The notes beneath the pieces were generated by a model that was given only the letters and a program-made list of their open reading frames with translations, had not been told where the DNA came from and ran no database searches. From Rhabditophanes sp. KR3021 (lineage: Eukaryota > Nematoda > Chromadorea > Rhabditida > Alloionematidae), in assembly GCA_963281155.1 (NCBI GenBank), contig CAUJLY010000002.1, forward strand, positions 2,232,001-2,296,000: a stretch of DNA of 64,000 nucleotides. Reading direction: 5' to 3'. A program made the translations under genes and the position numbers. Below, piece after piece: positions 11,884 through 24,900 of the stretch. Numbering within the stretch: position 1 is the first letter of the stretch; every line of letters starts with the position of its first letter.

Positions 11884-14800
11884 ATGAAATTGTTTAACTG
11901 CTGGTTGTTGGCAAATCAATCCTATATATTTTTATTATTGCTAATTTTTACTAATGAATGCATTCAAATGAAATTCAATCCAGAAAGAATGGCTGCTCGC
12001 CTACGAATTGACAATGAATTCGCAAGCCGAGGTCGTAGACAACTTGGCGGAAATCCAAAGGAAATTAATATTCAGGCAAGTACCACTTTTAGCTTTCTCC
12101 TACCGTATAATGAGTATGCATAATTAGAAGAAGATATATCCTAAACACACAAAACCTTTGTAAATAATTTAGTTTTATTTGGAGGGTTGTTTGTTTAATT
12201 GATATAGTTTGTTTATACTACTTCAAGATATGGGATTACTTTTTTTCAAAAACATAGGCAATGTAGGGGTTGTTTGTTTTAATGACTAAAAAATATAATA
12301 TACCGCAATATTATTGTTTAAAACACAACGAAATTAGATTATTTAGTACTCACAAAACAATGTTATTTAATACACAAAAAATAACATAATTTATGTTAAT
12401 GCTTTTTTGATGTAAGATTAAGGTCAATTTTATATTTGCAGGTTACAGCCCCGTTGTTTGCAAGTAGATTATTTGATTTTGGACCGGAAATAGGCGACGA
12501 AGAATTACCTCAAGAGACTGATTTCGCTAAACAAGTTTCTCTAAGACACCCAATTACCTTTTATGGGAAACAATACACGACAATGAATGTTTTGGCGAAT
12601 GGAGCTCTCGGATTTGATGAAGATTCCAAACATTACCGCTTAAATATCTTACCAGGAAAGGCAAAGTTGATCGCTCCCTTTTGGAATAGAAATGATCTCA
12701 AAAATGGAGGTCAAATATTTTACAGGTATGCAAAAGCACGTAATATTTATTAAAATTAAAGAGGACACACAATATTTACTGATATTACTCGTCACTAGTC
12801 ATCTTGAGTTCGGACATTTTTTCAGTCAAAATGTCTGCCACTGCACATGCATTGACAGAATTGAGACGGTAGACGTCATGCATAGTGCATTTACCGGGAC
12901 CATAGTTGGTGATTTGACGGTTGAATCTTTCTATTAAGATATACTCCAAGTTTTCAGCCAATTCTTTAGATGGTACTGGCAGCTTAAGGTGGAGAGTTTG
13001 AGCCGGATGTGTTCTTGTCTATTTTTGGCTCTTTTCTGTTAAGCAAACTTCCATTCTTAAGAGCATGATTGCAATATTTAAAGTTTAGATAAATCCTGTC
13101 TTCGTTTCTAGACTCGCCGACGTAGTAACTTCCTTTCTTGAACATGTGGTGGCTGTTAGGGTAACTTGGTGTGACTAATAATACATACTTACTACCGGGT
13201 GCCGACGTGCAGTGTGTGCACTGGATTTCTCCTTAACATTTTTTCCCTTTATTGTGATGTTCCAAGAATGCATTGCTATTAATATCATCTCTACCCGGCA
13301 ACTCTTCTATTTTGTTAAGCTCCAGTCTAATTTCAAATTCCACTAACGTCTGGCCATTCAATTAGATCAGGCATTTAGAATAAGTCAATGACGTTTTTAA
13401 TCAGCAAAAGTATTATTACAGTTCCCGTCTTGGGGTAATCATATTTGACCAATGCGTAACAAAAATGGTAAAAAAGTCTTGAATAAGTTGTAAAAGCTGA
13501 TTTACATTTTAATTCTCTGTACCTTGGTATAATTTTATCACGAGTAAAGCATATAATAAAGTACTCATACTACCTTTACTTAATCCGGTATCGTAAACAT
13601 TGCCAACATACTCCCAAAATATCCTGAACTTGCTTTCTCATTCAATTCTCTTTGATAATACACTTGGTTAGAACATATGTAGCCAATTAATTGTTGCCGA
13701 GCACTACATTTTTATTGACAATTGCTTTGCCAAAATCAGGAGACAACTCCAACTCTTCCTCGATTTCTTTCACGTAAGTCTTAACTTCCAGTTGACTTCT
13801 CTTAAGCAGCTTCTCATGTCCAGTCAAAAAAGAGTCTTCGCCTTTTTTAAACAACCGGAAAAATTACTTGGTTGTTGTGGCTGGTCTGAATCTATAACGA
13901 TCACTTATTATTTAAAATACCTAATTTATCTTTAGTTTGAGGATCTATTTTCCTACCGACATCGACACTTCCTCGACAATAGGCGCTTTCTTTCCTGTGG
14001 CTTCATAAGATAACTGCCTCATTCCAAAAGGCAAAGCCATTTCATTTTTGTTTCTCTTGAGACTTTTCCTGACATCGGCTTTCTTCATAGTTTAACTACA
14101 GTTTGAGTGGACAATTAAATTTAAGAGGTAATAATTAGTAAACTTTGCAAGTTAAGGCAACAAATTTAAATAAAAAGATGCAATGAAATCCTTAAAATGG
14201 GTTTGGGGATATACTTGGAAACACGATTCTCTTTCTCGGTGTTCGTTTAAAATGAGTTATGTAAAGTATGCAAAATTTAAAAAACGTTTGATACCTATTA
14301 GGCCTTGACATAAGCCGGGATGATAGATCTTGGATAAATTTTGTTGGAAAATGATCTCTATGAAAATATATATGTAGAATTTTTTCCTAAACAAAAAATA
14401 TCATTTAACAACGGATATATGCCTTATTTTAACTTATCATAATGTAACAACGTAAATAACCACTTTTTTCAATCGTTCTGTCACAGATATCTTTTACCAA
14501 CAAAAATTCATCTAATTAGTGGGCATGTATATGTCATCGCTGAATAAACATTTTCATTATTGCTTAATTTATTTATATTATTTATATTTTACAGAGAAAT
14601 CACTTCCGGGAAAGAATTGGACAGAGGTAATCAAAAATTCGGCTTTTCAAAGAAGTCAAAAAATTAAATATTTTTAGCATTTACTAACAGCTGCACGATT
14701 TTTACTTCTGGTTAAAGTAAGACTTCTATATTGAGCGCAAACTAGCTTATTTTTCACTAGCACTCTTTGGAGACGATCTAAAAATTGCTTTATCATTTCC

Positions 14801-17800
14801 TTTGAGAATAGTTTTGTTATTAGCTCCAATTATAGATTTAAGAAATGTAATAAGAGGATTCTAAGCACTAAAATATACAAAATGATATTAGTAAAGCTAT
14901 ACTTGATTCTAAATACATAGCCTATTTTAAAAAATATTTAATTCAATTTTCAATTAAATTGTAGGTAGAAGTGAAATCAGATATCAATATGACAAAGATC
15001 TAAAAATTATTTCTGCTTTTGTTGTTACCTGGAGTAAAATGCAACCTATTTCTAAGGAATCTTTGCCAGAAGAAAATACAAACACTGTACAACTTGCCAT
15101 TTTTAATACTAACAATGGGTCATATGCTAACTTTATTTATTCTGCTATTGGATGGACTCAAGGAGCTGAAGCTGGTTTTAGCAAAGGAGATGGAAAGGAA
15201 TTTTTCTCACTACCAACTAGTGGTACTGGAAATATCATGTTTTTGATGGAGAATGGAAATACTGTAAGTACACAAATTGTCTTTTTTAATAGTTTGTTAG
15301 GGAATTCCCGGAGAATGGATGTTTGCATTGAATGAAAACAAAATTGTTAGATGTAAGACTGGTATGAAGGGAGACACGTGTGATGAAGATTGTGGTCAAG
15401 GTCATTGGGGAGAGGATTGTCAAAATTGTTGCCATTGTACCAAGGGAAGCTGCAATTCTTTGACTGGAGAATGCAACGAAGGAGGATGTTCAAGTTGCTA
15501 CTCTGGCAAATCCTGTTCAATCAGAAGTGAAGCCTGCCAAGCATCGAGCAACACAACTAGATGTGCTTCAAACGCAGTAGCTTTCAGTGATTTCGACAAA
15601 TGCGGAGAAAATATCCAAAAATGCACCTGCTTGTCGGGGTACGAAGGTGATGGAAAACACAGCTGTACTGATATTAATGAATGCGATAAGGTTAATACCT
15701 GCCATAAAGATGCCAACTGTGTCAATACGTACGTCGTTTTATTGAAACTAAGAGGGAAAAGCAAACATTTTTATTAAAATTAAACAGGGGAACAAAAATA
15801 TTAATTAATTACCAGACGTCATCTTAAGATTAAACATCTTTTTAATCAAGGTGTCGGCAACAGCCCATGCATTGGCTGATTAGGAGGTAGACTTCGAGCA
15901 TATTACATAGGCTTGGTTCTGCTTTGATAAAGTTCTCCAGCCTAACCGAATTGTGTGCAAACAAGCATGGCATTGAAGCTGGAGTTGTATTCCCGTTGAG
16001 CAATACATACTTCTTCACACTTACGCAATTTAATGTGATCAGCTGAGGATTTATCATTACCTAATACTACCTTGCAATGTGTGCAGTGGATTTGTTCAGG
16101 ACATTCCTTTCAGAATGGCACTCCAAAGTTAATTCAGTTATGCATTAAAAACACCGACAAATTTAAATATATAGACAAAATAATGTGTTTGGCGTTTACA
16201 CACAAATAGATTACGACGCGAGATAAGTTACTTCCAAATAGGTATTCAAACTTTATTGGTAAATAAATGAGACTTAGAGTCTTTGACAAAGTGGCACTTT
16301 ATCTAGAAAGAATAAAGCGGTTAAAGCATAACGTAATTGGGATACAATAATCGTTGAATAAGTGATGATAATATGAAACGTGGTCTGTAAAGCATTCATC
16401 ACTGAGCATAAATTTGGAATGACTCAACGATGATGAAAACTTAATTTGTAAATTTATCGTCAAATAGTTTTAGAGCCAAATTGTGGAAGGTTAGACATTA
16501 GATTAGACATTGTTTGTCTTAGGAGTTGATCTTATTATATTTAATATTCAAAATGGAAAAAAATATTCTTTTAAACGAAATCTTTGATATATAGTTTCTT
16601 GAAAAATGTAATACAATATTTAACTGTCAATTTTAGGCCTGGTAAATATTTCTGTACATGTCGTCCCGGCTTTAAAGGAGATGGTGAGACTAACTGCGAA
16701 CTTGTTTTCTTCTATCCAATTACCAATGGTAATAGATTACCTCAAGGAGAATCTTCAGCCACATTTAGTTTGCGCAATGCTTTGCAAATATTCGGTGCTA
16801 AGCAAAGAGATATTGTGTTCTCAGAAAAAGGATACATTGGGTTTGATAGAAACATCGAACATATTGTTGGCAATAAGAATACTAAATTAGGTAATGTGGA
16901 TGTTGCTATGATTGCTCCATTTTACAGTGCAATTGACTTAAATAGAGGTGGAAGCGTGGAGATTGAAGAAGTTACAGAAAATAAGGTACTACAAAGAGCA
17001 ACCAGAACCATTTCCGACGCTCTTCCTTCAAACAAGGGATTCATGGCTACAAGTGTTGTTATTATCACGTATAACAATGTTACGACTTCCGAAGATCCTA
17101 CCCTTTCCAATTCATTTCAAGTAGCTTTGATTGGTGGTAGAGCTAGAGATGGCGGCGACGCTACTTATGCTCACTTATTGTTTAAGGATATTCAATGGAC
17201 TAATGCTGAATCTGGAATAGTTAATCCTGACAACAGACAACTAGTTGAATTACCAGGAGCTTACACTCAACTTCCAACTTCATCCAACATTGGAAAAGAT
17301 GGAGAATGGGTTTACCAAATTGATTCACAAGAAATTCCAGCTTGTTTAAGGGATTACCTTGAAGCTCCGTATTGTGACCGTGAATCAGTTAAAAAGACTG
17401 TATCCAAAACTAATCAACTGCAAGTCAGTCAGCTGGCTGACGATTTTGCCCACAAACCAACATCTCCTACTCCACTAAGACAAACTCAAGAATCAGATGA
17501 TGATTTAGAAACTGATAGACCAGTTCCACAACATGTAACATTCCCACCCTCAATGACAATAAAACCCGAAATAATGATGCCTCACAGGAAAAATACTGAG
17601 ATTGTAACAATTGTAGATCCAGTTCAAACCATTATTCCGGAAATCAATCACATGATCCCAACCAAAAAAGGATCTAAATTTGTATTATCAACAAAATCAC
17701 CTTCCACAACTACTGCTTCCACTCCAGTCACAACTCAATTGCATATTACAATCTCACCACAACAACCTAAGACTACTCAATCTTCTGTAATTAAGGCCAT

Positions 17801-19545
17801 TCCAACGACAGAATCTATTTTTGTCCAAGAAACCAGAGTAACTGAATCTAAGCCTATTTTTGTTTTCTCCACCGTTAGGCCTTTACCTACCAAAAAAAGT
17901 CACATCATGACAATTGAGGACAAATTGACAACATCAACACCTATTAAAAAAGAAAGCTCGACATCACGCTTTGATTTGATATCTAATAATGGTAAACTTG
18001 AAGATGCACCTGATACAGCTAGTCTTTTGATTCCAACCGCAATCGTCGCTTTCTGGTTGTTGATAATCGGAATTGTTATTGTTGTACTTTGCTGTAGATC
18101 AAGGAAAAAGCAAAGTTCTCAATTTGCCACTATTTACGGACCAGGTATTTTAAACGGGGGTACAAAGTTTTTTAAATTAGAAATGTGAATTGAAATTATG
18201 ATTATAAAGAACTCTTGGAGGTTTCCTTAAATCAACAGATTCATCACTATCTAAGAAGTCATGGGCTATTAATTGAGCCATTTGATTTTTTCTTTCCGGA
18301 AGCATTTGAATAATAATATCATAAGTTGGCTTACTGGAGTTACTGCTCGTGGCATTATCGCAGCAGTAGTCGATTAAAATGTTCTCGGTGTTCAGAGCAT
18401 AATCTGCCGAGGATTAAGTATTTTTCAAGACCATCATTTCTTTATCCCCGGCAAGGACTTTGCTCATTGCTTTTCCTTGTTACTAGTAAACAAAAATTCT
18501 GATTTTATTTTTTTATTGAATTGATCGCACATTTGCTAGCAGCGATAAAATATCTTTCAATGAGAGACAGTCCTTCCCAACATAAAACTTCAATGACTCC
18601 TTCTTCACCATTGTAATCTTCCCACATCTTAACAACTTTCTTGCTCTCCTTAACCATTCTAAATTCACTTGTAGCAGCTTCCCCCTGTGTTCAGTAAATC
18701 TTTGTCATTGGTCCTCCCGATGTAGTAAGGCACAATAAAACATAACATAATAAAGTTGAAATGTATTCATATTTAGCATCCCTTAACAATTGGAAATGGT
18801 CAGGCTAAAAATTACCACAATCAGATGATTAATCATTTGCATCACTGAGTACTAATATAATTTTTGCTAATTCCAGCCTATCAAGTCCATCCATTAGCTC
18901 CAGGAATGACTGCACCATATGGGATCGTTAGAAAGACCTCGGGAGGTGGGTATGACGATTATGAAGATGGTTTAGAGAAGCAAGAACGGATGCCTACACA
19001 ATTTAGTGGCTATAACGAGGTAAGTAAAATAATGTCTTAAATGTCGTGTGTAAATGTTGTTTTCTGTACTACACCACTTAATAATAACATAATAGCTATT
19101 ATTACTTAACACTCACACCCTCTGTCACTTTTCCAGAACACCGGTAGAATTTCATTTTATGGTCCCTTTTGGAATTTGCCAACACCTTTAACTGGCCTCA
19201 ATGTAGGTCCAATTGCTTTTTGTAATCCAGCTACCAACACAGCCTCTACTAGTCCAACAATGTCCATTACGTCGAGTAACATCGAAGCCAGGAGGCACCA
19301 AAACCAGCATATCATTAATGGTAGTCACTCGCCTGCTGATCCACTGCAAATTATCAATCAACGCAATTATGCTAACAATAAGGTGTCTATCTAACTAATC
19401 TACTTTCATGTTATCCTGTTACCCACATCGTGGCACTTTCTAAAATACTATTTTTACTTTTTCTAATCTTTTAATTCACTTTCAGAACTCAACAAACAAT
19501 CAAAGAAGATTCGCAGAGCAAGACTTCGCTAGCTCAAGATACTAA
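11884..19545 (+). CDS. dex-1: DEX-1-like transmembrane protein with two nidogen (NIDO) domains and EGF repeats
   Basis: Nine exons: 11884-12075, 12442-12725, 14595-14626, 14965-15263, 15301-15728, 16637-18144, 18877-19019, 19137-19382, 19486-19545, giving 1063 aa. Signal peptide about 1-28; NIDO-type domain about 65-300 (LFDFGPEIGDEELPQ, LIAPFWNRND); Cys-rich EGF-like modules about 300-430, including a calcium-binding type (DINECDKVNTCHKDANC); second NIDO-like domain about 440-720 (VDVAMIAPFYSAIDLNRGG); Ser/Thr/Pro-rich stalk; membrane helix about 873-897; and a cytoplasmic tail of about 165 aa. This architecture matches C. elegans DEX-1, an extracellular-matrix anchor for dendrites and epithelia. 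Intron 1 has a GC donor. Introns 2, 5 and 6 each contain an antisense family A element. A polyadenylation signal AATAAA follows at about 19611. Domain calls are firm; orthology is probable. Confidence 0.82.
12076..12441 (+). other. GC-AG intron of the dex-1-like gene
   Basis: The exon ends ATTCAG followed by GCAAGT, and the next exon begins after TTTGCAG. Only this GC donor joins I-Q to V-T-A-P in frame; the nearby GTACCA shifts the frame. Confidence 0.75.
12785..14088 (-). mobile_element. antisense intronic zinc-finger element A1 (degenerate)
   Basis: Lies in dex-1 intron 2, on the strand opposite the host. A minus-strand reading starts at an ATG (14088; MKKADVRKSLKRN) and runs, with several frameshifts and stops, to a stop at 12785. 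Recognisable family blocks are YYVGES, ENLEYILIERF, GKCTMHDVYRL and a C-terminus ending AVADILTEKMSELKM. The same blocks recur at 15.8, 29.8 and 52.9 kb. The stop lies 59 nt from the host donor. The 11-bp ATATTTTACAG occurs at both intron ends. No transposase motif was recognised. Confidence 0.6.
15805..16125 (-). mobile_element. antisense intronic zinc-finger element A2 (truncated)
   Basis: Lies in dex-1 intron 5, antisense. It keeps a C2HC zinc-finger-like block, CTHCKVVLGNDKSSADHIKL followed by RKC, and a C-terminus ANAWAVADTLIKKMFNLKM, very close to that of A1. The middle is deleted or shifted. The stop is 76 nt from the host donor. AACTGTGTCAAT before the donor and AACTGTCAAT before the acceptor may be a decayed target duplication. 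Confidence 0.58.
18177..18735 (-). mobile_element. antisense intronic zinc-finger element A3 (degenerate)
   Basis: Lies in dex-1 intron 6, antisense. It carries YYIGRTNDKDLL (compare YYVGES in other copies) and ALNTENILIDYCCD, then KPTYDIIIQMLPERKNQMAQ and LI. The latter block is closely matched by element A8 in the GRK2 gene. Several stops interrupt the frame. The terminal stop lies 32 nt from the host donor. Confidence 0.58.
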
Positions 19546-20716
19546 GAGAATTTTATATCGACATGTTAATAACTTTTTATATCAAAATTTCCGTCATTTG
19601 TCGGGTAACTTAATAAATTATAATAACATTTGGTTTTGTATATTCGTTTTTATTGGACTCTTAGAAGCTAATCTTTTAAATTATAAATTAAAACTCTTTT
19701 TGTCATCATTTAATTAAATTATTCACAATAAACTTTGTTAGTTTATAAGATGCGTAAAATACGCATACTATTCTAAAAACAAATCCTGATATCTCGTTGG
19801 TAAGACGCATGAAACATTTTGGAGGATAAGTTATTTATTGTCTAGTACAGCAAAGACTAACCATTGGAAAACACCTGCCTTGCATTTCTAATATGCTTCC
19901 TTTCTGTTGGAAAATAATCCGTGTAATGATGCTAAATTAAAGTTGAGTGATGGCTATTTGAAAATTTCTGAAATGATGTTATCTTGTCAAAGTTAATTCT
20001 TTTATGATTTATTCACGAAGGACATCATAGTTAGCAAGTTTCGATGACTATTAAATTAATAATCCAAATTTGAGATTAAAGATTTGAAGTTAAATGATTT
20101 CAAGATTTACCATCAATATTTCCACCTTGGAGAAGTGAATATACGAAAATTTGTATATTTTACTTGAATTGTGGTATTTATAATATGTGGCATTTTATTA
20201 TTATGTCATTTATCTAGGATCCGATCACGATCCTCATTTATTTATCACTTCACCTATTTTAATTATCTACTTCATTTTAGTTTAGCTCTCATCTCTAAAT
20301 CGTAAGTAGTTTATATATTATTATGGCATTAGGTGGCCACGATTTTTACAGGTAAAATAAATCTATCAAAAGGCCTTACGTGTAATCCCTACTAGGAATG
20401 TATTCAGGCCTTAGGAGCAGTCTCTATCACTTTTTTACTACTCATTCTACAAACATTATTGTTGTTGGTTCAAAAAATAAGCACTGAAATTGCATTTGTT
20501 GAACAAAGACATACACAAATTTTTATATTTATAGAGTTGATCAGCATTTAACACACACATACTATCAGAAGCGGATTATTGCATTATGTAAAAATGTATG
20601 CGTACGCAGAATAAGTTTTCTGTAAATCACTAAATATTTAATCAGAAACAATATATAAATTGATTAGACACATAAACTGATCTTTTGAGAATGTGTTTTA
20701 AAACCATGGCAAAAAA

Positions 20717-20834
20717 GCTTACACCACTACGGATTCCCAGGACGTCTCCGATCCAAGTACTAAGGTAGCTCGAAGTTGATTCACTTCTCAGATCGAACGG
20801 GATGAGGTGCTTTCAACATGATATGAGCGTAAGC
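20717..20834 (-). rRNA. 5S ribosomal RNA
   Basis: The minus strand begins GCTTACGCTCATATCATG and ends GGAATCCGTAGTGGTGTAAGC, with the conserved internal CATCCCGTTCGATCTG and TAGTACTTGGATCGGAGACG. This is a full-length eukaryotic 5S rRNA of 118 nt whose ends pair (GCTTAC with GTAAGC). A run of six T follows directly (plus-strand A at 20711-20716), as expected for a Pol III terminator. It is a single copy here, not an array, so it may be a dispersed functional gene. Confidence 0.95.
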
Positions 20835-21278
20835 GATAATGAATGTAACTTAAACTATTTTGAATTAGAGACATGTTTTCGTACACCAACTCATATGGGT
20901 TACCAACAACTCTAAATACATTCTTTAAATCATTTAGTGTGTATGTACGTATATATTTGATGATGCTAGTACAAGTGGTAAATTAGGAACAATTTAATTG
21001 CTCCAGTCCAAAATTTAGTCATTTAAGATTATATCTTTAATGCTACGAACCTTAATTTGAGGTGTTTTAAACCGAACCTGTACTAATAAAAAATTTATTT
21101 AAAGCAAGCGCATCTATAACTTAAATTGGGTTAATGTAGACAGCATTTAAAGAACGATTTGCACATATTTAAAATGGACGATTGTTAAAGTTGACTTAAA
21201 TTGAGAAAAAACGATTCAATTAAAAGCAGTGCAAATACGAATATTTTATCATTTGCTAACAATTATAACACCGAATAT

Positions 21279-21720
21279 TTACAAAACATTTATTTTGATA
21301 TAAACGAGCTGTGAATGTTTAGTAGATACCAATAGACATTTAAGCAGCATTTGTTCTTTTACTAATGATTCAATTCTTTTTTCTATTTCTTTGGATAATG
21401 TTATGGCGAAGAATTTAAAACATAATCTACTGTCTATTTGATTATCTTCAAATATTGAAATTGAGTCAATTTCATCCATAAATCTTCAGCGCATGCTTCA
21501 TATTCACTATCCAAAGCTAAAGTCATGTAGCTATATACTTCAGAACTTCATTTATGAGCATCGGAATAAATTAGTTCATTAGCCATCTTAATCACATTCT
21601 GTGGGATCTGCGTCAATAACAATAGGCTTTACAAAGTCAAATAATTTCAAGAATAAAGGGATTATTTAAAAGATTAGACTGCTGTTGCTTGAAAACTGCA
21701 TAGTCATGATATTGAATGAA
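21279..21720 (-). pseudogene. decayed protein-coding gene, unrecognised
   Basis: Minus-strand coding-like stretches in shifting frames can be followed from about 21720 to 21279: YCHFIQYHDYAVFKQQQ, then FDFVKPIVIDADP, then NVIKMANELIYSDAHK, then YMTLALDSEYEACAEDL, then an open frame with SKEIEKRIESLVKEQ. The helical, acidic texture suggests an alpha-helical repeat protein, but I do not recognise the family. Frameshifts and stops separate all the blocks. Confidence 0.45.
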
Positions 21721-21952
21721 ATGACAGTAGATTCTGTTCTTAAATTTCGTTAAAATTTAAAATGGTAACATGTAGAATGTTCGTTATTTAATTATGCTTC
21801 CTTTTTTGTAATCAACATTTTTTGATTAAATACACATCTTATTTGTCCAACTTAAATTCAAATAGTCTAAATATGTATGAATAGTATATTTTTAATTAAA
21901 AGATTTAAGAAGGATATTTATAACTTTTTATTTCAAATAAAGGGGACTAGAT

Positions 21953-24900
21953 TTAAAAGTTCTTAACGGCCTTGACAATATGACTGGCAGAAATTCCAAA
22001 CATTTCCAAAAGGGCGTCAGGGGCTCCGGATCTTGGAATATCTCTGACACAAAGTGATTTGACACGAACATCAGCTTGTTCAGACAAGGCAGCAGATACA
22101 GCTTCTCCGATTCCACCGGCTTGGTAGTGATCTTCGACTGTGACAACACGTCCACCACATCTCTTGGCCTCACTGATCAGCAATTCTTTGTCAATTGGCT
22201 TGACGGAGAAGATATCTAAGACAGAAGCGTGAATTCCAGCTTCGGCCAGAGTCTTGGAAGCAGTCAAGCATTCGTACAAAGTAACTCCAGCACCAACTAG
22301 GAGAATTGTGTCTTTCTCAGTCTTGGCAACAACCTTTCCTTTTCCGATTTCGAAGACTTCGTCATTTTTGTAGATGACTGGAAGAGCTGGTCTACCAGTT
22401 CTAATGAAGACAATTCCGTGGATGTTAGCGGCTAGTTCGGCGGCTCTTTCTGCTGAAACTGCATCAGTTGGGTAAAGAACAGTGGAGTTTCCTACAGATC
22501 TGAACAAAGCCAAATCTTCCAAAGCCATTTGAGATGGTCCATCTTCTCCAATTGAAATTCCTGCGTGAGATCCAACACACTTAAGGTTAGCGAAGGAGAT
22601 AGCTCCCATTCTCAATTGATCAGCAGCTCTGGTGAAAAAAGCAGCAAAAGTCGAGCAGAAGGGAATGGCACGACTACGACATCCAATACCGATACCAACT
22701 CCAACCAAGTTTTGTTCAGCAATGAAGCATTCAACAAATCTGTTAGGGTATTTCTTAAGTAGTTGATCTGAGAAAGTGGAGTTTTTGGTTTCGGCATCTA
22801 ATCCTACAATGTGTTCTGAAGCATCTCCTAATTTGACAAGGGCGGTTCCGTAAGCAGCACGGGTGGCAACCTTATCTCCTAAGTTGTAGGCTGGAGCGGC
22901 AATCTTGATGTTTCCGAGGTTTAAATTGAATTCTGGAGCATCGTGGGAAGGCTTTTGGACTGGAATGGTTCCCTTTTCTTCATTTCCGTTTAATTTGGCT
23001 CTGATGGCTGCGATTTTATCCATAGATACAGGTTTTCCGTGCCAGTTGTCTAGATTCTCAACTCCTTCAATACCTATTCCCGTGAAAAAATAAAGTATTA
23101 GATCATCATTATATTTCTTTTATTAATTTTGTATTTAACTGTATGCTAATTATTTTTACACAATTGCATTTAGTATCAGATTTAAAGAGACTGCTTATCA
23201 ACGGTTCTTTACGACATTAGTCATCAAATGCAATCCAACGTGGAGTCTCATTAAGTTCAAAGAAAAGAAGTATATCTGTCCACATTGTCTAAGATCATTT
23301 GCAAAGGACGACCATATGAGATTATTTCGCTGCAAGGGATTAAAAGACAAAGTTAAGGAACAACTAATGACAACTTGATCAGCATGCTCGATTACAATTT
23401 GATTCAAGTCACGGATACTGGAGAGGAAACTTTCACTAAGGCTAAAGAAATCAAGCATCAATTGGATCAACTCAAAGCTAAAAAGGGGATATTGCATGCT
23501 GCGTTTACTTGGTTTTAGACTCTACTGTACTTGCTGATGGATGGAATTGGATGGTGAACAGGATGTCATTAAATATGCTGGGGAATCTGAAAAGATTCCT
23601 TAACAAACTTGTTACTACTGAAAAAACTTGATTGTTGTCAAGAAAGAATACCCTTCAAAGACTATTACCGAAACGTTGAAGTCATTCTTATCAATGCGCT
23701 TCGTGTCCAACCCGCTAACAGCAGCTCAGGAAAACCATCTTTAGGTTTTGTATTAAGCATGAACTCCCAACTAAACTCACAAGCTGCTTAACTTATTCTC
23801 AAGGACTTCTCAGAATGTAGAATGAAGAGCACATTATGAAGTATCAATATGGTGCTATATATTTTAATTGTATTTTTAACAATAAATTTTTTTGCAAATT
23901 ACCGGCTCCCTTGAAAGTCTTGGCTACGATGGTAGTTGGCTTTCCTTTGGTTTCTTTGGCTGATTGGAAGGCAGCTAAGAGTTCGTTGACGTTGTGTCCA
24001 TCGACAACAATTACGTGATGCCCAAAAGCTCTGAATCTGGCGGCATACGTTTCAACGTCATGTCCAAGTTGAGTTTCTTGGGATTGTCCGAGTCTGTTGA
24101 CATCAACAATACAAACAAGATTGTCTAATTTGTAGGTTGAAGCGAATGAAGCAGCCTCCCAAACTGATCCTTCGGCAGTTTCTCCATCTCCCAACAAAGC
24201 GTAAACTCTGTAAGAGGCTTGATCTTTGTATTTTCCAACCCAAGCCATTCCATTGGCAACAGATAATCCTGGAAGCAATAATTAAATAATGTTATGAATA
24301 TAATCCATGAGCAAATTGCTTGTTCATTTATGAAATATCGAAATTCAAATTAGAAATATCTGAAAGGTCCGAAAACCAAAGAAGGAGGGTGCACCAGACA
24401 AGAAAGATTCAAGCAAGAGTTTGCCTCTGAAAAGGAGTGATGCAATTGAGCCAGAAGTAGATGCAGAAGGCAAGTATCAAGTATCAATCATAATCAATTA
24501 ATTTAACAGTTGTCGAACAGTAAGCCAGTCTTTTGCAAGGGTATCCACGAATGAAATTGGAAGGAAAAGAGACGAGGCTCAACTGGATTTGGCAATTGAC
24601 GATTTCAAAGAATTGTTAGAGAATAGCAAGGCAGATATTGACAAACCTTACAACAATGACGTGTCGATCGAATGTCATAATTATAATGAAGGTCCGATGT
24701 CAAGAAAGCAAAAATATTTTGGTCCTTGTTTCGCAAAAGGTGAGGTTGTGGAAATACTTACTTCTAAAGAGAAATTCATCAGAGATGTTGCGTATGGGAT
24801 TGAACATGCTATAAACTATAATTATCCTAAAATGACAAACTGCGCTACCAATAGGATAATGGAGTTTATTTTACTTCTTGTATCCAGAAGCACTTCAAAC

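Larger units (their letters stand above)
19546..21952. other. intergenic between dex-1-like and transketolase genes
   Basis: AT-rich DNA between two genes that converge here. It contains the dex-1 polyadenylation signal (about 19611), one 5S rRNA gene (20717-20834) and a decayed coding stretch (21279-21720), listed separately. The rest shows no gene. Confidence 0.6.

Noticed and set aside
22565..23093. Short ORFs opposite transketolase exon 5
   Set aside because: Antisense shadows of a conserved exon; no features of their own.
23074..23902. Target-site duplication at the A4 intron
   Set aside because: GGGAGCCGGTA and GGGAATAGGTA match at only 8 of 11 positions, mostly in splice consensus; too weak to claim.
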